Of a stretch of DNA of 64,000 nucleotides, positions 10,338 through 21,501 are shown one piece after another. The position numbers were made by a program, and so were the translations under genes. Origin of the DNA: Flaveria trinervia (Eukaryota > Streptophyta > Magnoliopsida > Asterales > Asteraceae); NCBI GenBank assembly GCA_025506515.1, contig CM046452.1, forward strand, positions 72,540,080 through 72,604,079, written 5' to 3'. The notes below the pieces were generated by a model, which was not told the origin of the DNA, ran no database searches, and worked only from the letters and a program-made list of their open reading frames with translations. How positions within the stretch are numbered: the stretch's first letter is position 1; the number at the start of each line of letters is the position of its first letter.

Positions 10338-11463
10338 TTATTCCTCGAACAGATGAGGATAATGCTGCCTCATCTCCTCCTCAGTCTCCCATGTAGACTC
10401 AGATCCCTTCCTGTGCTTCCACTGTACACGCACAAGAGGAACCACTTTATTTCTCAGCCTCTTCTCTTTATGATCGATGATTGCCACTGGACGCTCCACA
10501 TAATTGAGCCTTTTATCTACTTCGATATACTCCAGTGGAACAATCATGTCTTCATCAGCTATACACTTTCTCAGATGAGACACATGGAATGTCGGGTGAA
10601 TCCAACTTAACTCATCCTGTAATTCCAACCTATAGGCCACCTCTCCTACTCGAGCAATGATTCGGAAAGGGCCTATATATCTTGGGCTCAACTTGCCCCG
10701 CTTCCTGAATCGAATAATACCCTTCCAAGGTGAGACCTTCAACATAACCCGGTCACCCACCTGGAACTCGATCGGTCTGTGTCATTTATCGGCATACGAC
10801 TTCTGTCTATCTTTGGCTGCCTTCATGAAGGCTTTAATCTTATCAAGCTTATTAGTCATAGCCTCGATTACCTCGACACTCCCCAATTCCTTTTGACCAA
10901 TATCACCCCAACAAACGGGTGTTCTGCATCTCCTACCGTATAGCATCTCGTATGGTGGCATGCCAGTGCTGGCATGACAGCTATTGTTGTACGAGAATTC
11001 AGCTAACGGTAAGTGGTCGTCCCAACTTCCCCCAAAATCAATCACACATGCTCGAAGCATGTCCTCCGGTGTCTGAATGGTCCTTTCTGACTGACCATCA
11101 GTTTGGGGATGATAAGCCGTGCTAATATGTAACCTCGTCCCCATAGCATCGTGAAATTTATTCCAGAATTTAGATGTAAACCGGGTGTCACGATCAGACA
11201 CAATTGACACCGACACACCATGATGAGTTACAATCTCCTTGATGAACATGTCAGCCAACCTCTCGGATGAATATGTCTCGCGGATTGGTAGGAAGTGAGC
11301 ACTCTTCGTCAAACGGTCAACAATCACCCATATGGCATCGTACATTCGGAGTACATGGTAGCTTTGTAATGAAATCCATGGTGATGTGCTCCGACTTCCA
11401 TTCTGGTATATCCAAAGGTTGGATCTTCCCATACGGCTTCTGATGTTCGGCCTTCACTTGCAA
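10338..11463 (-). pseudogene. Ty3/gypsy chromovirus integrase C-terminal half with chromodomain-like tail
   Basis: The reading starts mid-integrase at VKAEHQKPYGKIQPLDIPEW. It then shows AIWVIVDRLTKSAHFLP with the first catalytic Asp, SIVSDRDTRF with the second, and AYHPQTDGQSERTIQ with the Glu. A basic GPFRIIARVGEVAYRLEL-type region follows. The end is a chromodomain-like segment (VRVQWKHRKGSESTWETEEE) finishing HPHLFEE-like at 10338. This is the normal 3' end of chromovirus pol (Tekay/Del-like). A frameshift lies near 11345 and one TGA near 10782. Protease, RT, RNase H and the integrase zinc finger are missing, replaced at 11463 by copia gag. Confidence 0.88.
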
Positions 11464-13131
11464 AGAGTTAATTTTGATTTGATACAATTTATGTTCTCTA
11501 ACATGGGAATCATTCAAAATCATAGTTTCTTTTACTATGTCAGCCAACTGTTGAGCATGGACTCTATAACGTTCAACTTCCTCAACACATGTTGATGAAC
11601 ACAACCTTTCTTTTACCTTTCTGGCCATTGGAGGAATTTTGTGTTCCATATGAGCCATCAATGCTTGATTCTCTTCCAAGATTTCTTTTTCATACATACT
11701 CCAGTCACACGTTCCATCTTGAAGTATGATCAGCCCTGACTTTTTTGAGTTGCTTGGTCTGACTGATTCATTGGTGGCTGGTGGGGATGTATTGATCAGT
11801 TGAGATTGCCTGTGTAGAGATCTTTGAGAGTTTGATTGTTGATGAGGTTCAGTCTGATGTTGCTGATGCTGCTGATGTTGTCTCATCTCTGGATATTACT
11901 ATTGATTACATACTTTAGAGAAATGTCCATAGAGATTGCACTTGAAGCATCTTACCTTTGATTTGTCAACACCAATCTTTGATGTTTTACTGGCTGCTGC
12001 CAAGTTCTTGTTTCTCCTGAGATATTGCTTTGCTCTATGAGCAATCATTGCCATCCGCCATTGTAGGTCCATTTCTTCCACTACATCAAGATGTAGTTCT
12101 TCTAAGTCTTGTTGGCAGATATTTGATGACGTTAGAGAGCTTCCCAGATATGCTTGAAAACTAGAACTAAAAGCTGCAAAGGCTGTTTTTTGTTCTTCAG
12201 AATCCGATATCACAGTGATTGGTTCTGACTAATTATTTAATTGTGAAGACTTTGCTGTTGCTGCAGTTGTATCTTTCCTATCAGCAGTTCTTCCTTTATC
12301 TTTTTGATTTTTACTTTGAGATGATTTCTTTGAGGGTTTAGACGCATAAAAGCTAACTTCCTGCTCATTATCACTCAAAGCACAAGAGTTATCATTTTTA
12401 TTGTTTGAAATAAATGCACTTCCAACATTATTTGTTTCTTTGAAGTGATAAGGTGAGACATGGGTTCTCACACTCTTGTTTCTTGATTTTTCATCCATTT
12501 CAAGAGCTTCTACTTTTGCAACCAGTGTATCTAGACCAATTGACTTATGATCTATGGTATTGTTGAACATGGATATTGTTTGCTTCCAAATTTCTGGCAA
12601 AGTGTGGAGCATTTTCTTGTTTAATTCCTCATTGGTATATTTCAACTCCAAAATATTCATCTCAGTTACCAACTGCATGAATCTATGAAGTTGTTGAGGA
12701 ATTGATTCACCCTCAATATGATGATATGTTTCATATTATGACCTGAGGGTGTCTCTCCTTATGCTTCTGATCTCATCACTCCCTTCACAGAGAGTATGAA
12801 GTATCTTCCACAAGGAGTTTGCTGTTTTGTAGTTCTCACACCTGATCAATATCTCTTCAGGTAAAGCCATACTAAGCAAACTGTATGCTTTGATATCAAC
12901 TTTGACATTTTTGATATCATCAGGTGATAGATCTTTGGTACTAATTGGTTGATTTTTATCATTATAATCCGGCCCAAGGGTGGGTGGAATAGAAGGACCT
13001 TCAGTGATGGACTCCCACAAGTTAGAATCTGTGTAGTTCACATGATTCCTGAACTTGATTTTCCAGGATTTGAAATCTGCTTTTGTTTCTAACTTCAGTG
13101 GTTGGTAAGATGATCCACTGAAGTTGCTCAT
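11463..13131 (-). pseudogene. Ty1/copia gag (element J), truncated at its 3' end
   Basis: The start at 13131 gives MSNFSGSSYQPLKLETKADF, followed by the UBN2-type copia capsid features WESITEGPSIPP, YSLLSMALPEEILIRCENYK and SLWKILHTLCEG. The next part has LNKKMLHTLPEIWKQTISMF, then a basic region and a CCHC knuckle (CFKCNLYGHFSKVC, about 11905-11950). A Gln-rich and coiled-coil segment follows. Breaks are a frameshift near 12735 and stops near 12230 and 11890. Coding similarity stops at 11463, where the frame runs into gypsy integrase. PBS and LTR lie in the right place upstream (13355-14335), so this is the 5' third of a minus-strand copia element. Confidence 0.85.
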
Positions 13132-13354
13132 GATGTTAATTGATGAGAATGATCAACAGGATCTGCTATTCAATTGATTTGAATATAGATACAAGTTAAT
13201 CTAATCGACTGCTGTTGAACGACAAATAAGTTTCACACAAAATTCTTTTAAAAACAGTAGATCTAATCAGTAAAAACTGACAAATCTACAGAATTCAAAG
13301 CAATTAAACACAACTAACACTGATAGATCAATCGATCTAAATCAATGAGCACTT

Positions 13355-13367
13355 GTCTCTGATACCA
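13355..13367 (-). other. Primer binding site of copia element J
   Basis: Minus-strand TGGTATCAGAGAC begins 2 nt from the LTR edge at 13370. It matches initiator Met-tRNA apart from its last position or two. Confidence 0.85.
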
Positions 13368-13369
13368 CC

Positions 13370-14335
13370 TGTGAATCCAAGGATCGCAGTAAAAAATTAT
13401 CAGTGTTCGTCGAAGACAAGTCAACGTTTGCGGAATCAACGTTGACTTGGTTTAATTGTTTTGTATTAAATTACAATATCAATGAAGATTCAAGAACACA
13501 CTAACAGAAACACAATTAATGAATAATATGTATTTCATTAAAATATGTTAATGATTACAAAATAACAAATGAATGATATCAAAGTTTGTTATGAATGATG
13601 TGACGGCTGCTAGGGTTTGATTGAGTAAATTGATGTGATGTTCACTGTTTGTGGAATTGTTGTATTGCTATTGTTGTTGCCGTTCAATCAATCTTCTAAT
13701 CAATCATCCTTGAATTGAAACCTAGGATCCATATATATAGACAATGATGTTTCTGTTGTAGGAAACACCAGATCTCTTGGGATTTGATTTGTTTCAGTTA
13801 AGGAATCATCGTATTTCTTGGGATTCGCATAATTGCCTTGTTGACTTTTTGACTTGTAACATTTGGACTCCGCAGGAATAGTGTCTTCTGTAGGAATTTG
13901 TTCTTCCGTAGAAGTCTTGTTCTTCTGTAGATGATTTGTTCTTTCGTAGGAATCTTGTTCTTCCGAAGCTGATTTGTCCTTTCGTAGGAATTCTTGTTCT
14001 TTCGAAGCTTATTTGTTCTTCCGTAGGAATTTTTGTTCTTCAGTTCTGGTTATTCATCCGCAAAGGATCTTCAGATGTAATTTTACTTGTAAGAAACATA
14101 TCTACGAAAGAACAAAATGTTCATCCGTAGATGTTTCTTACACTTGGTCAAATTCAGAAATTGACCAAGTATAATGTTCGTACCTGCAACCATACATAAA
14201 TCAACACACATATAAATGGGTTAACCTATATATATAATGAATACACAATAATGAATTACAGCCATTCATTACAGATATTAATTCAAGTACTAACCTATAC
14301 AAAATAGACTAGATCTATTGATCCTAGACCTAACA
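13370..14335 (-). repeat. 5' LTR of copia element J
   Basis: The inner edge (minus strand ...GGATTCACA) abuts the PBS. I place the outer edge at 14335, where the minus strand starts TGTTAGGTCTAGG, but no second LTR is present to confirm it; TGTAAGAAAC at 14142 is an alternative. Inside are an array of TTCTTCCGTAGGAA-like words (about 13864-14130) and, downstream of it in transcription direction, a CTATATATATGG TATA box (13729-13740). A 10-bp inverted repeat ACTTGGTCAA/TTGACCAAGT lies at about 14142-14171. Confidence 0.65.
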
Positions 14336-14409
14336 TATGACAACTAGGGTTAGCAAGAAATTCGTGTTTTTGCGTTCAAACACCTTAAACCTATGAATTT
14401 TCGAAATCC

Positions 14410-14640
14410 AGCAGGTTCAGTCGCACGATTGACTCAATCGCACGACTGAGGTCATACTCATCCCCCATACGCACGATTGGATTCATTCGTACTCCCATCC
14501 CTACGACTGAGAAGTCTATTCGCATTATTCAATCGCATTAGTTCATTCGGCCGACTGAGTCATCCGCATTAGTTTAGTCGCACGATTGAACCATCTGCAT
14601 AGTTCAATCTCCCGAATAGCCCAATCCACACCTTCATTCG
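14410..14640. repeat. Palindromic word array in the leader of element A
   Basis: A dozen or so words of the CAGTCGCACGATTG, CAATCGCACGACTG and CATTCGNAC types lie between the start of A and its gag start codon at 14682. Element B has the same kind of array in the same place (26755-26995). Confidence 0.85.
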
Positions 14641-14681
14641 CATTAATACAACAGTTTGGCTTAAAGTTAAAGTTAATAGCA

Positions 14682-17510
14682 ATGGAAGACCAATACTCAG
14701 CATTCACAGCAGGGAGAGACTCACGTATACAAAACTTACTGCTACTGGAGAATGAAGTGGGGAATCACAACAAGCCTCCAAAGCTAATCACGTTAGACGA
14801 ATACCCACAATGGAAGAAACGTTTCGAGATCTACTTAAATGGAGTAGATCCCAATCTGTGGGAGTCTATAGAGACGGGGTACAGCATGCCTGTAGGAGCT
14901 GATGGTGTCAAACTCACGCTTGGTGGCATGACTGACGGACAAAAGGTGAAATACAATGCCAAAAATAAAGTTTATGCTTTGCTTACACAGTCAATTCCGA
15001 AGGATATTTTCCATTAATTCTAGGAATATACACAAGCAAAGAAACTATGGGATGCATTGGCGAAAAGATATGACAGAAACGCATCATTGAAGGCCATAAA
15101 GGCTAAGGCTTTAAAGAAAGAGTTTGAAAACTTCTCCTTGATAGGAAAAGAAAGCCTAGATTATTTTATCGATAGGTTCTACCACTTGATGAGTGAGATG
15201 CACACTCATGGAGTATCGACGTCAATGGAGGACAAAGTGTCCAACTTTGCAGATGGGCTGCCGGAGAAATGGGTTTCATTTATCTCCAATCTCAGATAGA
15301 ATGGTATGCTAATGAAGTTAGATATAAATGACTTCATTCTGAAACTGAGAGAGGAAGAACTGAGGATGAAGTACAGAGCTCAAAAGTCTTTTTATAATCA
15401 GAATCCGGCGCTGTACAACGCGACTCCTCAAGCCAAAACATCTGGAGCACCTCTTCAGACATGTTTTGTATCAAGCTTGTCTGGTCCTTCACCGGCCTCT
15501 ACTTTAGGGTCAGAAACGTCATGGTCATCTGGTACCCAATACATTGCATCTGAAGCAAATGCAGCAAAGCTGAAGATCGAAAACTTTGGCAATGTGACAG
15601 TTGAGGTAGTTAAAGAGCACATGGATCCCTTAGCTGTGGTAGTCCACTCCTATGATGGACTGATTGCTGGTAAGATTGGGAACTGCCATCTGGCAGATGA
15701 GGATTATGAGCAGGTGGATGAGACAGAGCTGGAGCGGATAGACATAATATGGGCCTTAGCAAGTGCTGTCTGGAGAGCTAAGAAGTTTGTCAAAAAGACC
15801 GGACAAAATTTGATTGCAACTAAGGACACTACCTTTGGCTTTAATAAATCCAAGGTAACCTGCTTCAACTACGGAGAGAAAGGACACTTCAAAAGGGAGT
15901 GCGTGAAGCCAAAGAAGACTGGCAATGGGAATCCTTTCTCCTCCTTCAATCGTCAGGAGAAACCCACTAGCAGTCCTACTTCTTCAAGCATGGATCCCAA
16001 AGCCTTGACTGCTCATGATGATGAAGGATATGACTGAAGCTTTCGGTTTGTCTCATTGGGAGAATCTAATATTGCTAGTGTGGAGGATATAGATGATGAC
16101 TCTGCCAGTGAAGGAGATATTGCAGTCGAACTCGCGATGTCAAACTCAGAGGAAACTACACCAGTGGTCAACTACCCGCCTGAAGAAGGGAAAGCTGCAA
16201 CAACGTCAGAATCACCAGCTCCAGAAACACTAGACTCTGCATTGATGGCTGATTCTTCAGAACCCGCTCAGGTAAGTACTACTGACCAACCTTTTAATAA
16301 TCATGCTTGTTCTGATTGTAATAATTTAGGGAAAGCATTGATTTAAAATTTATTAGGTTATTATATCATAATGATAACTTAGTAAGGACTTGGAACTGTG
16401 CACTGAAGCTAACATAGTGTTAAAACAAAATGAGCATAGTTACAAAGAAAAGATAGACCTTTTGAACAAACAGCTTAGGGAAACAGAAGTAGTAGCCTTT
16501 AACCAAGCTAATGACATTAGGTACTATCTTAACTCCCTAGAGGACACTAAGAAACAAAAAGCAGTTTTAAAAGTAGAAGTTAATTCCATAAAACAAAAAC
16601 TGCATAGTTGGACTAGTTCTTCACACATAGTCCAACACTTAGTGAGAGAGCGTAATAATGGGGAGGGTTTGGGTTATAAAGTGGTTCCACCACCACATGA
16701 GACCTTGATGAGCACTAAAAGTAAACCAATTAATAACAATCCAATCAAGGATCATGTGGTGTCCACTCCTCTTATAAGTGATCCAGATTTTGCATGTTCA
16801 TCAAATGAATCTGGCACTAAACAAAAGGAGGCCACTTCAAAGGCAAAAGGTAAAATGCCTTGCGTTAATCTGGACAAAGAGTTTGAAAAGGTTAGTATAA
16901 GGTCTGGTTCAACAACTGTCAAATCTGAACCTAAAAGGGCCAGTAATGTTAACCAACCACGTGCATCATGTCAAAGTCCAGAAAATAGAAAAGAAAAAGA
17001 TGTTAAAAATGTTAAAGCAATTAACTTTGTTAAACCAGAAAAAACATCTAAACAATCAGAGTCAAAACCCAAACAAAGTAAGGTCACCCGGGTGTCACAT
17101 AAATCTCCACAAAAATAGTTAAATCATAAGGTAGAAAACAGATCTTGCTACAATTGTGGAGAGTATGGACACATTGCGTCTCATTGTCCTTACTATCAGA
17201 AACCAAGGAGGAAAGTTGAACTCCTGAACAAAAACCTAGCTCTTTTAAGAGGAACTCAGTGACGCCACCTAAAAGAGATAGTGAACCTAAAGTTCAACAC
17301 ATTAGCCAGTCGTCTGTTTATCACAAATAGGCCTTACACAAAGCTGGCTTATGGAAGGAAAAATCAGCCTCATTGTCTGATAGTGAGAACAAGAAGACAT
17401 CTGAGCTTCCCTCACCCTCGAACGGTCAATGGGTAACATTTATGATGCGTGATGCCTCTGGGAAACCCAAGCCAGTGAAGGCTTGGGTCCCTAACCTGAA
17501 CTAATGTTTT
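14682..17510 (+). pseudogene. Copia gag of element A, with two zinc knuckles
   Basis: The start MEDQYSAFTAGRDSRIQNLL is followed by UBN2-type copia capsid features: YPQWKKRFEIYLNGVDPNLW, KVYALLTQSIPKDIFH, LWDALAKRYDRNASLKAIKA and NFADGLPEKWVSF. A first knuckle at about 15861-15902 reads CFNYGEKGHFKREC, so its second Cys has become Tyr. After a long coiled, Lys-rich linker a second knuckle (CYNCGEYGHIASHC, about 17147-17190) is intact. Decay includes stops near 15015, 15297 and 16035 and frameshifts near 16346-16390 and 17118. The gag of element B (25821-26721) is a close relative, so A or its kin likely mobilised B. Confidence 0.88.
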
Positions 17511-17518
17511 CAAACTGA

Positions 17519-19487
17519 ATGCAGGGTGTTCGATATAGTGCTGAAACCAACATGTGGATTATAGACAGCGGAGCATCTAGGCACATGGCAGGGAATAGGG
17601 ATCTCTGATCAAATGTCAAACAGATAAAAGGAGGTCACGTTTCGTTTGTAGGAAACAAAGGTGGGTACATCACAGCTCAAGGGAAAGTAGGTAATCAGAA
17701 AGTGAAGTTTGACAAGGTAAACTACGTTCAACAACTTCAGAATAACTTGCTTTCTATTTCTCAAATTTGTGATAAATACTTTAAGGTAGTATTTGACAAT
17801 AAGAAGTGCTATGTCCTGAAAAAGGACTATGTCATCCCGGAGGATCAAGTATTAATGTCTGCCTCAAGATATAAGGACCATTATGTCTTGGATCTATCAA
17901 AGGCCTCCACAACGGATCATGAAGTTCAGTGCTTCTTGTCAAAAGCTACTGAGAAGGAATCCATCTCCCGGCATAGGAGAATGGGACACATTAATCCATG
18001 GAAGATGAATCACTTGATCCAGAATGATCTAGTGAGAGGAGTTAACGTCAAAAACTTCCAAACTTCTGGATTTCTGTGTTGCATGCAAGAAAGGAAAACA
18101 GACGAAGAAGTCTCATAAGGAAATGAAAGTTCATTCTATCAAACTTCCTCTTGAACTTCTTCACATGGATCTGTTTGGTCCAGTCAGTACAAGAAGCATC
18201 GCAGGCAACCTACACTGCTATGTAGTTACTGATGACTACTCAAGATTCACTTGGTTGATGTTTTTGAAATCCAAATCAGCAACATTTGAGTCATTCAAGG
18301 AATTAGTAACTACTCTGGAGTCTCTATACAAGTTGAAGGTACGTCAAGTGCGCTCAGACAACGAAACCGAGTTCAAGAATCAATGGATGGAGGCTTACTG
18401 CAAGGAAAAGGGAATTGTGCACCAGTTCACTTCTGCCTACACTCCTCAGATGAACGGCATTACTGAAAGGAAGAATCGCAGCTTGATAGAGACAACACAG
18501 ACAATGTTAGCAGACTCAAAACTGCCCATCCAATTCTGGAATGAAGCAGTTGCAAATGCGTGTTATACGCTAGATCGGGTTCTGGTAGTTAAACGCCATG
18601 GAAAGACGTGTTACGAGCTACTACAACGACGTAAACCTAATCTAGAGTATGTCGAGCTGTTTGGCGCTCCGTGCACCCTACTGAAGAAGACTCAGGAGGG
18701 AAAATTCAGCGGGAAGGCTGATGAAGGTATATTTCTAGGATACAACCTACCGAACAAGAGGGTCTACAACAACTGAAGGGGTCAGGTAGAAGTGTGGTGT
18801 AATGTTGATGTTCAGAGATACACCACACCACCGGTTGGAAAAGGACCCACCTTCTTTTTCGACTATGATGGATTCTTCAAGTCCTTCAACATACCACTCT
18901 CCACTTCTGATGATGAGTTAGCAACAAAGATGATGTATGATATTATAAACACACCATATCAGGAATCTACATCATCCGACTTACAAGGTGATTCATCTAC
19001 CAACTCAGGGGGAGCACTTGAAGATAGTGACTCTTTATCTGATGAAGAGGCTATGGAGACTGATCAGAACAACCAGGAGCAACAGGTTCCCCCTACCGAT
19101 AGTCCACAAGCATCTGACATTGATGCCTCTGTGTCTTTGGAACCTCAGACTCCTACTGCCTTAGATACTGAACCGAATGTTCATAATCTTGACTCTGAGG
19201 TAGTTGTTCCAACCACTCCTGGTTCACGACTAACTGTGTATCATCCTTTGGATAATGTCATTGGAGATGTGAGATAGGAGTTCATACCAGAAATCAGTTG
19301 TATTAAGCTGATTATGCCTCGGTGATAGAAAAGGGCTATCTTCATGATAGTGCATATCATTGCTTTGTGTCTCAGTTCAAGCCAAAGTATGTTAGTGAAG
19401 CCTTGAATGATAGGCATGGGTGAGTGCCATGCAAGAAGAAATTCTTCAGTTCAAGAAGTTAGGTGTATGGACTCTGGTGGATAGACC
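17519..19487 (+). pseudogene. Element A pol, first part: protease, integrase and start of RT
   Basis: The aspartic protease signature WIIDSGASRHMAG appears near 17560 with the catalytic D-S-G-A intact. Next come a GAG-pre-integrase zinc region with RHRRMGHINPWKMNHLIQND and the integrase core. The core has LLHMDLFGPV, a VVTDDYSRFTWL first Asp, a VRSDNETEF second Asp and a GITERKNRSL Glu. The RT N-terminus (AMQEEILQFKKLGVWTLVD-like, 19420-19487) is cut exactly where element B is inserted. There is a stop in the protease region near 17608 and frame changes near 18118 and 18776. RT continues at 27954. Confidence 0.88.
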
Positions 19488-20225
19488 TGTTAGGACCTGG
19501 TATTAGAACAAAATACCTAGTGATTAGCGTGTAAACTGGATCAAATAGTACGGAATCCTATTTGATTGGCGATCCAATCAGTGAGAACACACGAAGAATC
19601 AATCAAGAATTGAATCTAACGTTAGAAGTTGATTGGGAATCGATCTAATGTGTTCTATGTACTTGGAGAACGAATAGAGAGGCTTCTAGACGGCTAGGGT
19701 ACGTCTGGAATCGTAATTGACAAAAAGTTCTACTTTTTCCACGAATTGGGTTGTATTTATAGGTTAGTATTGTTCATTCGTGTGACTGAACCATTAGTAT
19801 GGTTCAGTCGTGCGATTGAACCATGCGGTTGATTCATCCGCACGACTGAGTGTTCAGTCGTGCGACTGAGCCAATCTTATGTTACAATCATACGATTGAT
19901 CCAGTCTCCTGGTTCAGTCGTGCGACTGAGTCATTCCTATGAAGTTATTCATGTGTATGGTCCATTCGCATGGGCCACTCACATGAGAACTTCAATCTGT
20001 TATGTTTGAATGTATTAATTAATTAATATAACATTATGTGTAACAATTCAAACAACCACAAACCTAATTAATCAATTCAAAGTCAACTCATTAATGAAAT
20101 ATTAAACATTATAAATAACAATCAAACAATATCATTTCATTAATCATTCTAAGCATTACCTCAGAATCAGACAAGCAAGATCTATTACATTCATATCATG
20201 ATCTAGGGACATACATGTATCAACA
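19488..20225 (-). repeat. 3' LTR of element B
   Basis: 738 bp, in minus orientation TGTTGATAC...CCTAACA. It contains the palindromic array (about 19765-19990) and a TATAAATAC box (19753-19761). Many differences from the partner LTR are CG to TG or CA changes inside the array. Confidence 0.95.
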
Positions 20226-21477
20226 AACTCCCCCTTGGACCTAGATCTCTCTACTCTCTTGTTTTCTGCATAACCTCCTTGTATCTCTTGTACTTCTCCT
20301 CTTTTGTTACTCCCGTGTGAATCTCAAATGCGAAGCAGAGTCGTATAACGTTCTGGAACTGGAGGGCTTGTACAATATCTTGCGTATCATAGAACAGTGG
20401 CCACTTGTATAGCGTATAGACATCATTATCCGACAAGTTTGTAAGCCATATCGGGTCGAATACCCTGATCGTATCCATTTGTCCCTCTTTGCTTAGGACT
20501 ATGACCGCTTCAGCTGTTCTCCAATCATAGTACCACCACTTAAAATGTGGAGTGAAGTCCTGTGGCATTTCCCTGAGTGGGATTCTTGACATTGTGCACG
20601 GAGGATTCCACTTCAACACTATCTTGGGCTTGCTAGTAATGGCATCAACCTCAGACCTTCTGATATACCTAGCAGGCTATTGGGGTCTGAAGTTAACCCA
20701 TCTAGTGTGATACTCCTTCTTTAGGGTAGCCTCGAACCAGCCTGACATCTTCCTCGGTTCAGCATACAAAAGCTTTAGCTTAGCCAGCTGGTTGACATCT
20801 TCCTCGAATCCTATTTGATTGGCGATCCAATCATTGAGAACACACGAAGAATCAATCAAGAATTGAATCTAACGTTAGAAGTGATTGGGAATCGATCTAA
20901 TGTGTTCTATGTACTTGGAGAACGAATAGAGAGGCTTCTAGACGGCTAGGGTACGTCTGGAATCGTAATTGACAAAAAGTTCTACTTTTTCCACGAATTG
21001 GGTTGTATTTATAGGTTAGTATTGTTCATTCGTGTGACTGAACCATTAGTATGGTTCAGTCGTGCGATTGAACCATGCGGTTGATTCATCCGCACGACTG
21101 AGTGTTCAGTCGTGCGACTGAGCCAATCTTATGTTACAATCATACGATTGATCCAGTCTCCTGGTTCAGTCGTGCGACTGAGTCATTCCTATGAAGTTAT
21201 TCATGTGTATGGTCCATTCGCATGGGCCACTCACATGAGAACTTCAATCTGTTACGTTTGAATGTATTAATTAATTAATATAACATTATGTGTAACAATT
21301 CAAACAACCACAACCTAATTAATCAATTCAAAGTCAACTCATTAATGAAATATTAAACATTATAAATAACAATCAAACAATATCATTTCATTAATCATTC
21401 TAAGCATTACCTCAGAATCAGACAAGCAAGATCTATTATATTCATATCATGATCTAGGGACATACATGTATCAACAA
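20226..21477 (-). repeat. Tandem duplication of the 3' end of element B
   Basis: The segment 20226-20806 repeats the ORF2 3' end found at 21478-22044, and 20807-21477 repeats the LTR from its position 19553 onward. The junction carries a 14-bp copy of TGACATCTTCCTCG (20793-20806) whose source lies 50 bp away at 20743-20756. The duplicated LTR shares most derived bases with 19488-20225 rather than with 27211-27948, so the event happened in genomic DNA after insertion. Confidence 0.85.
20251..20792 (-). pseudogene. Duplicated C-terminal end of ORF2 (element B)
   Basis: This is a second copy of the last 180 or so codons of ORF2, with IPLREMPQDFTPHFKWWYYD and YTLYKWPLFYDTQDIVQALQ. It shares an in-frame TAG (near 20679) with the main copy but keeps the neighbouring CAA codon that is TAA in the main copy. 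The TAG is therefore older than the duplication and the TAA younger. Confidence 0.85.
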
Positions 21478-21501
21478 ACTCCCCCTTGGACCTAGATCTC
21501 T

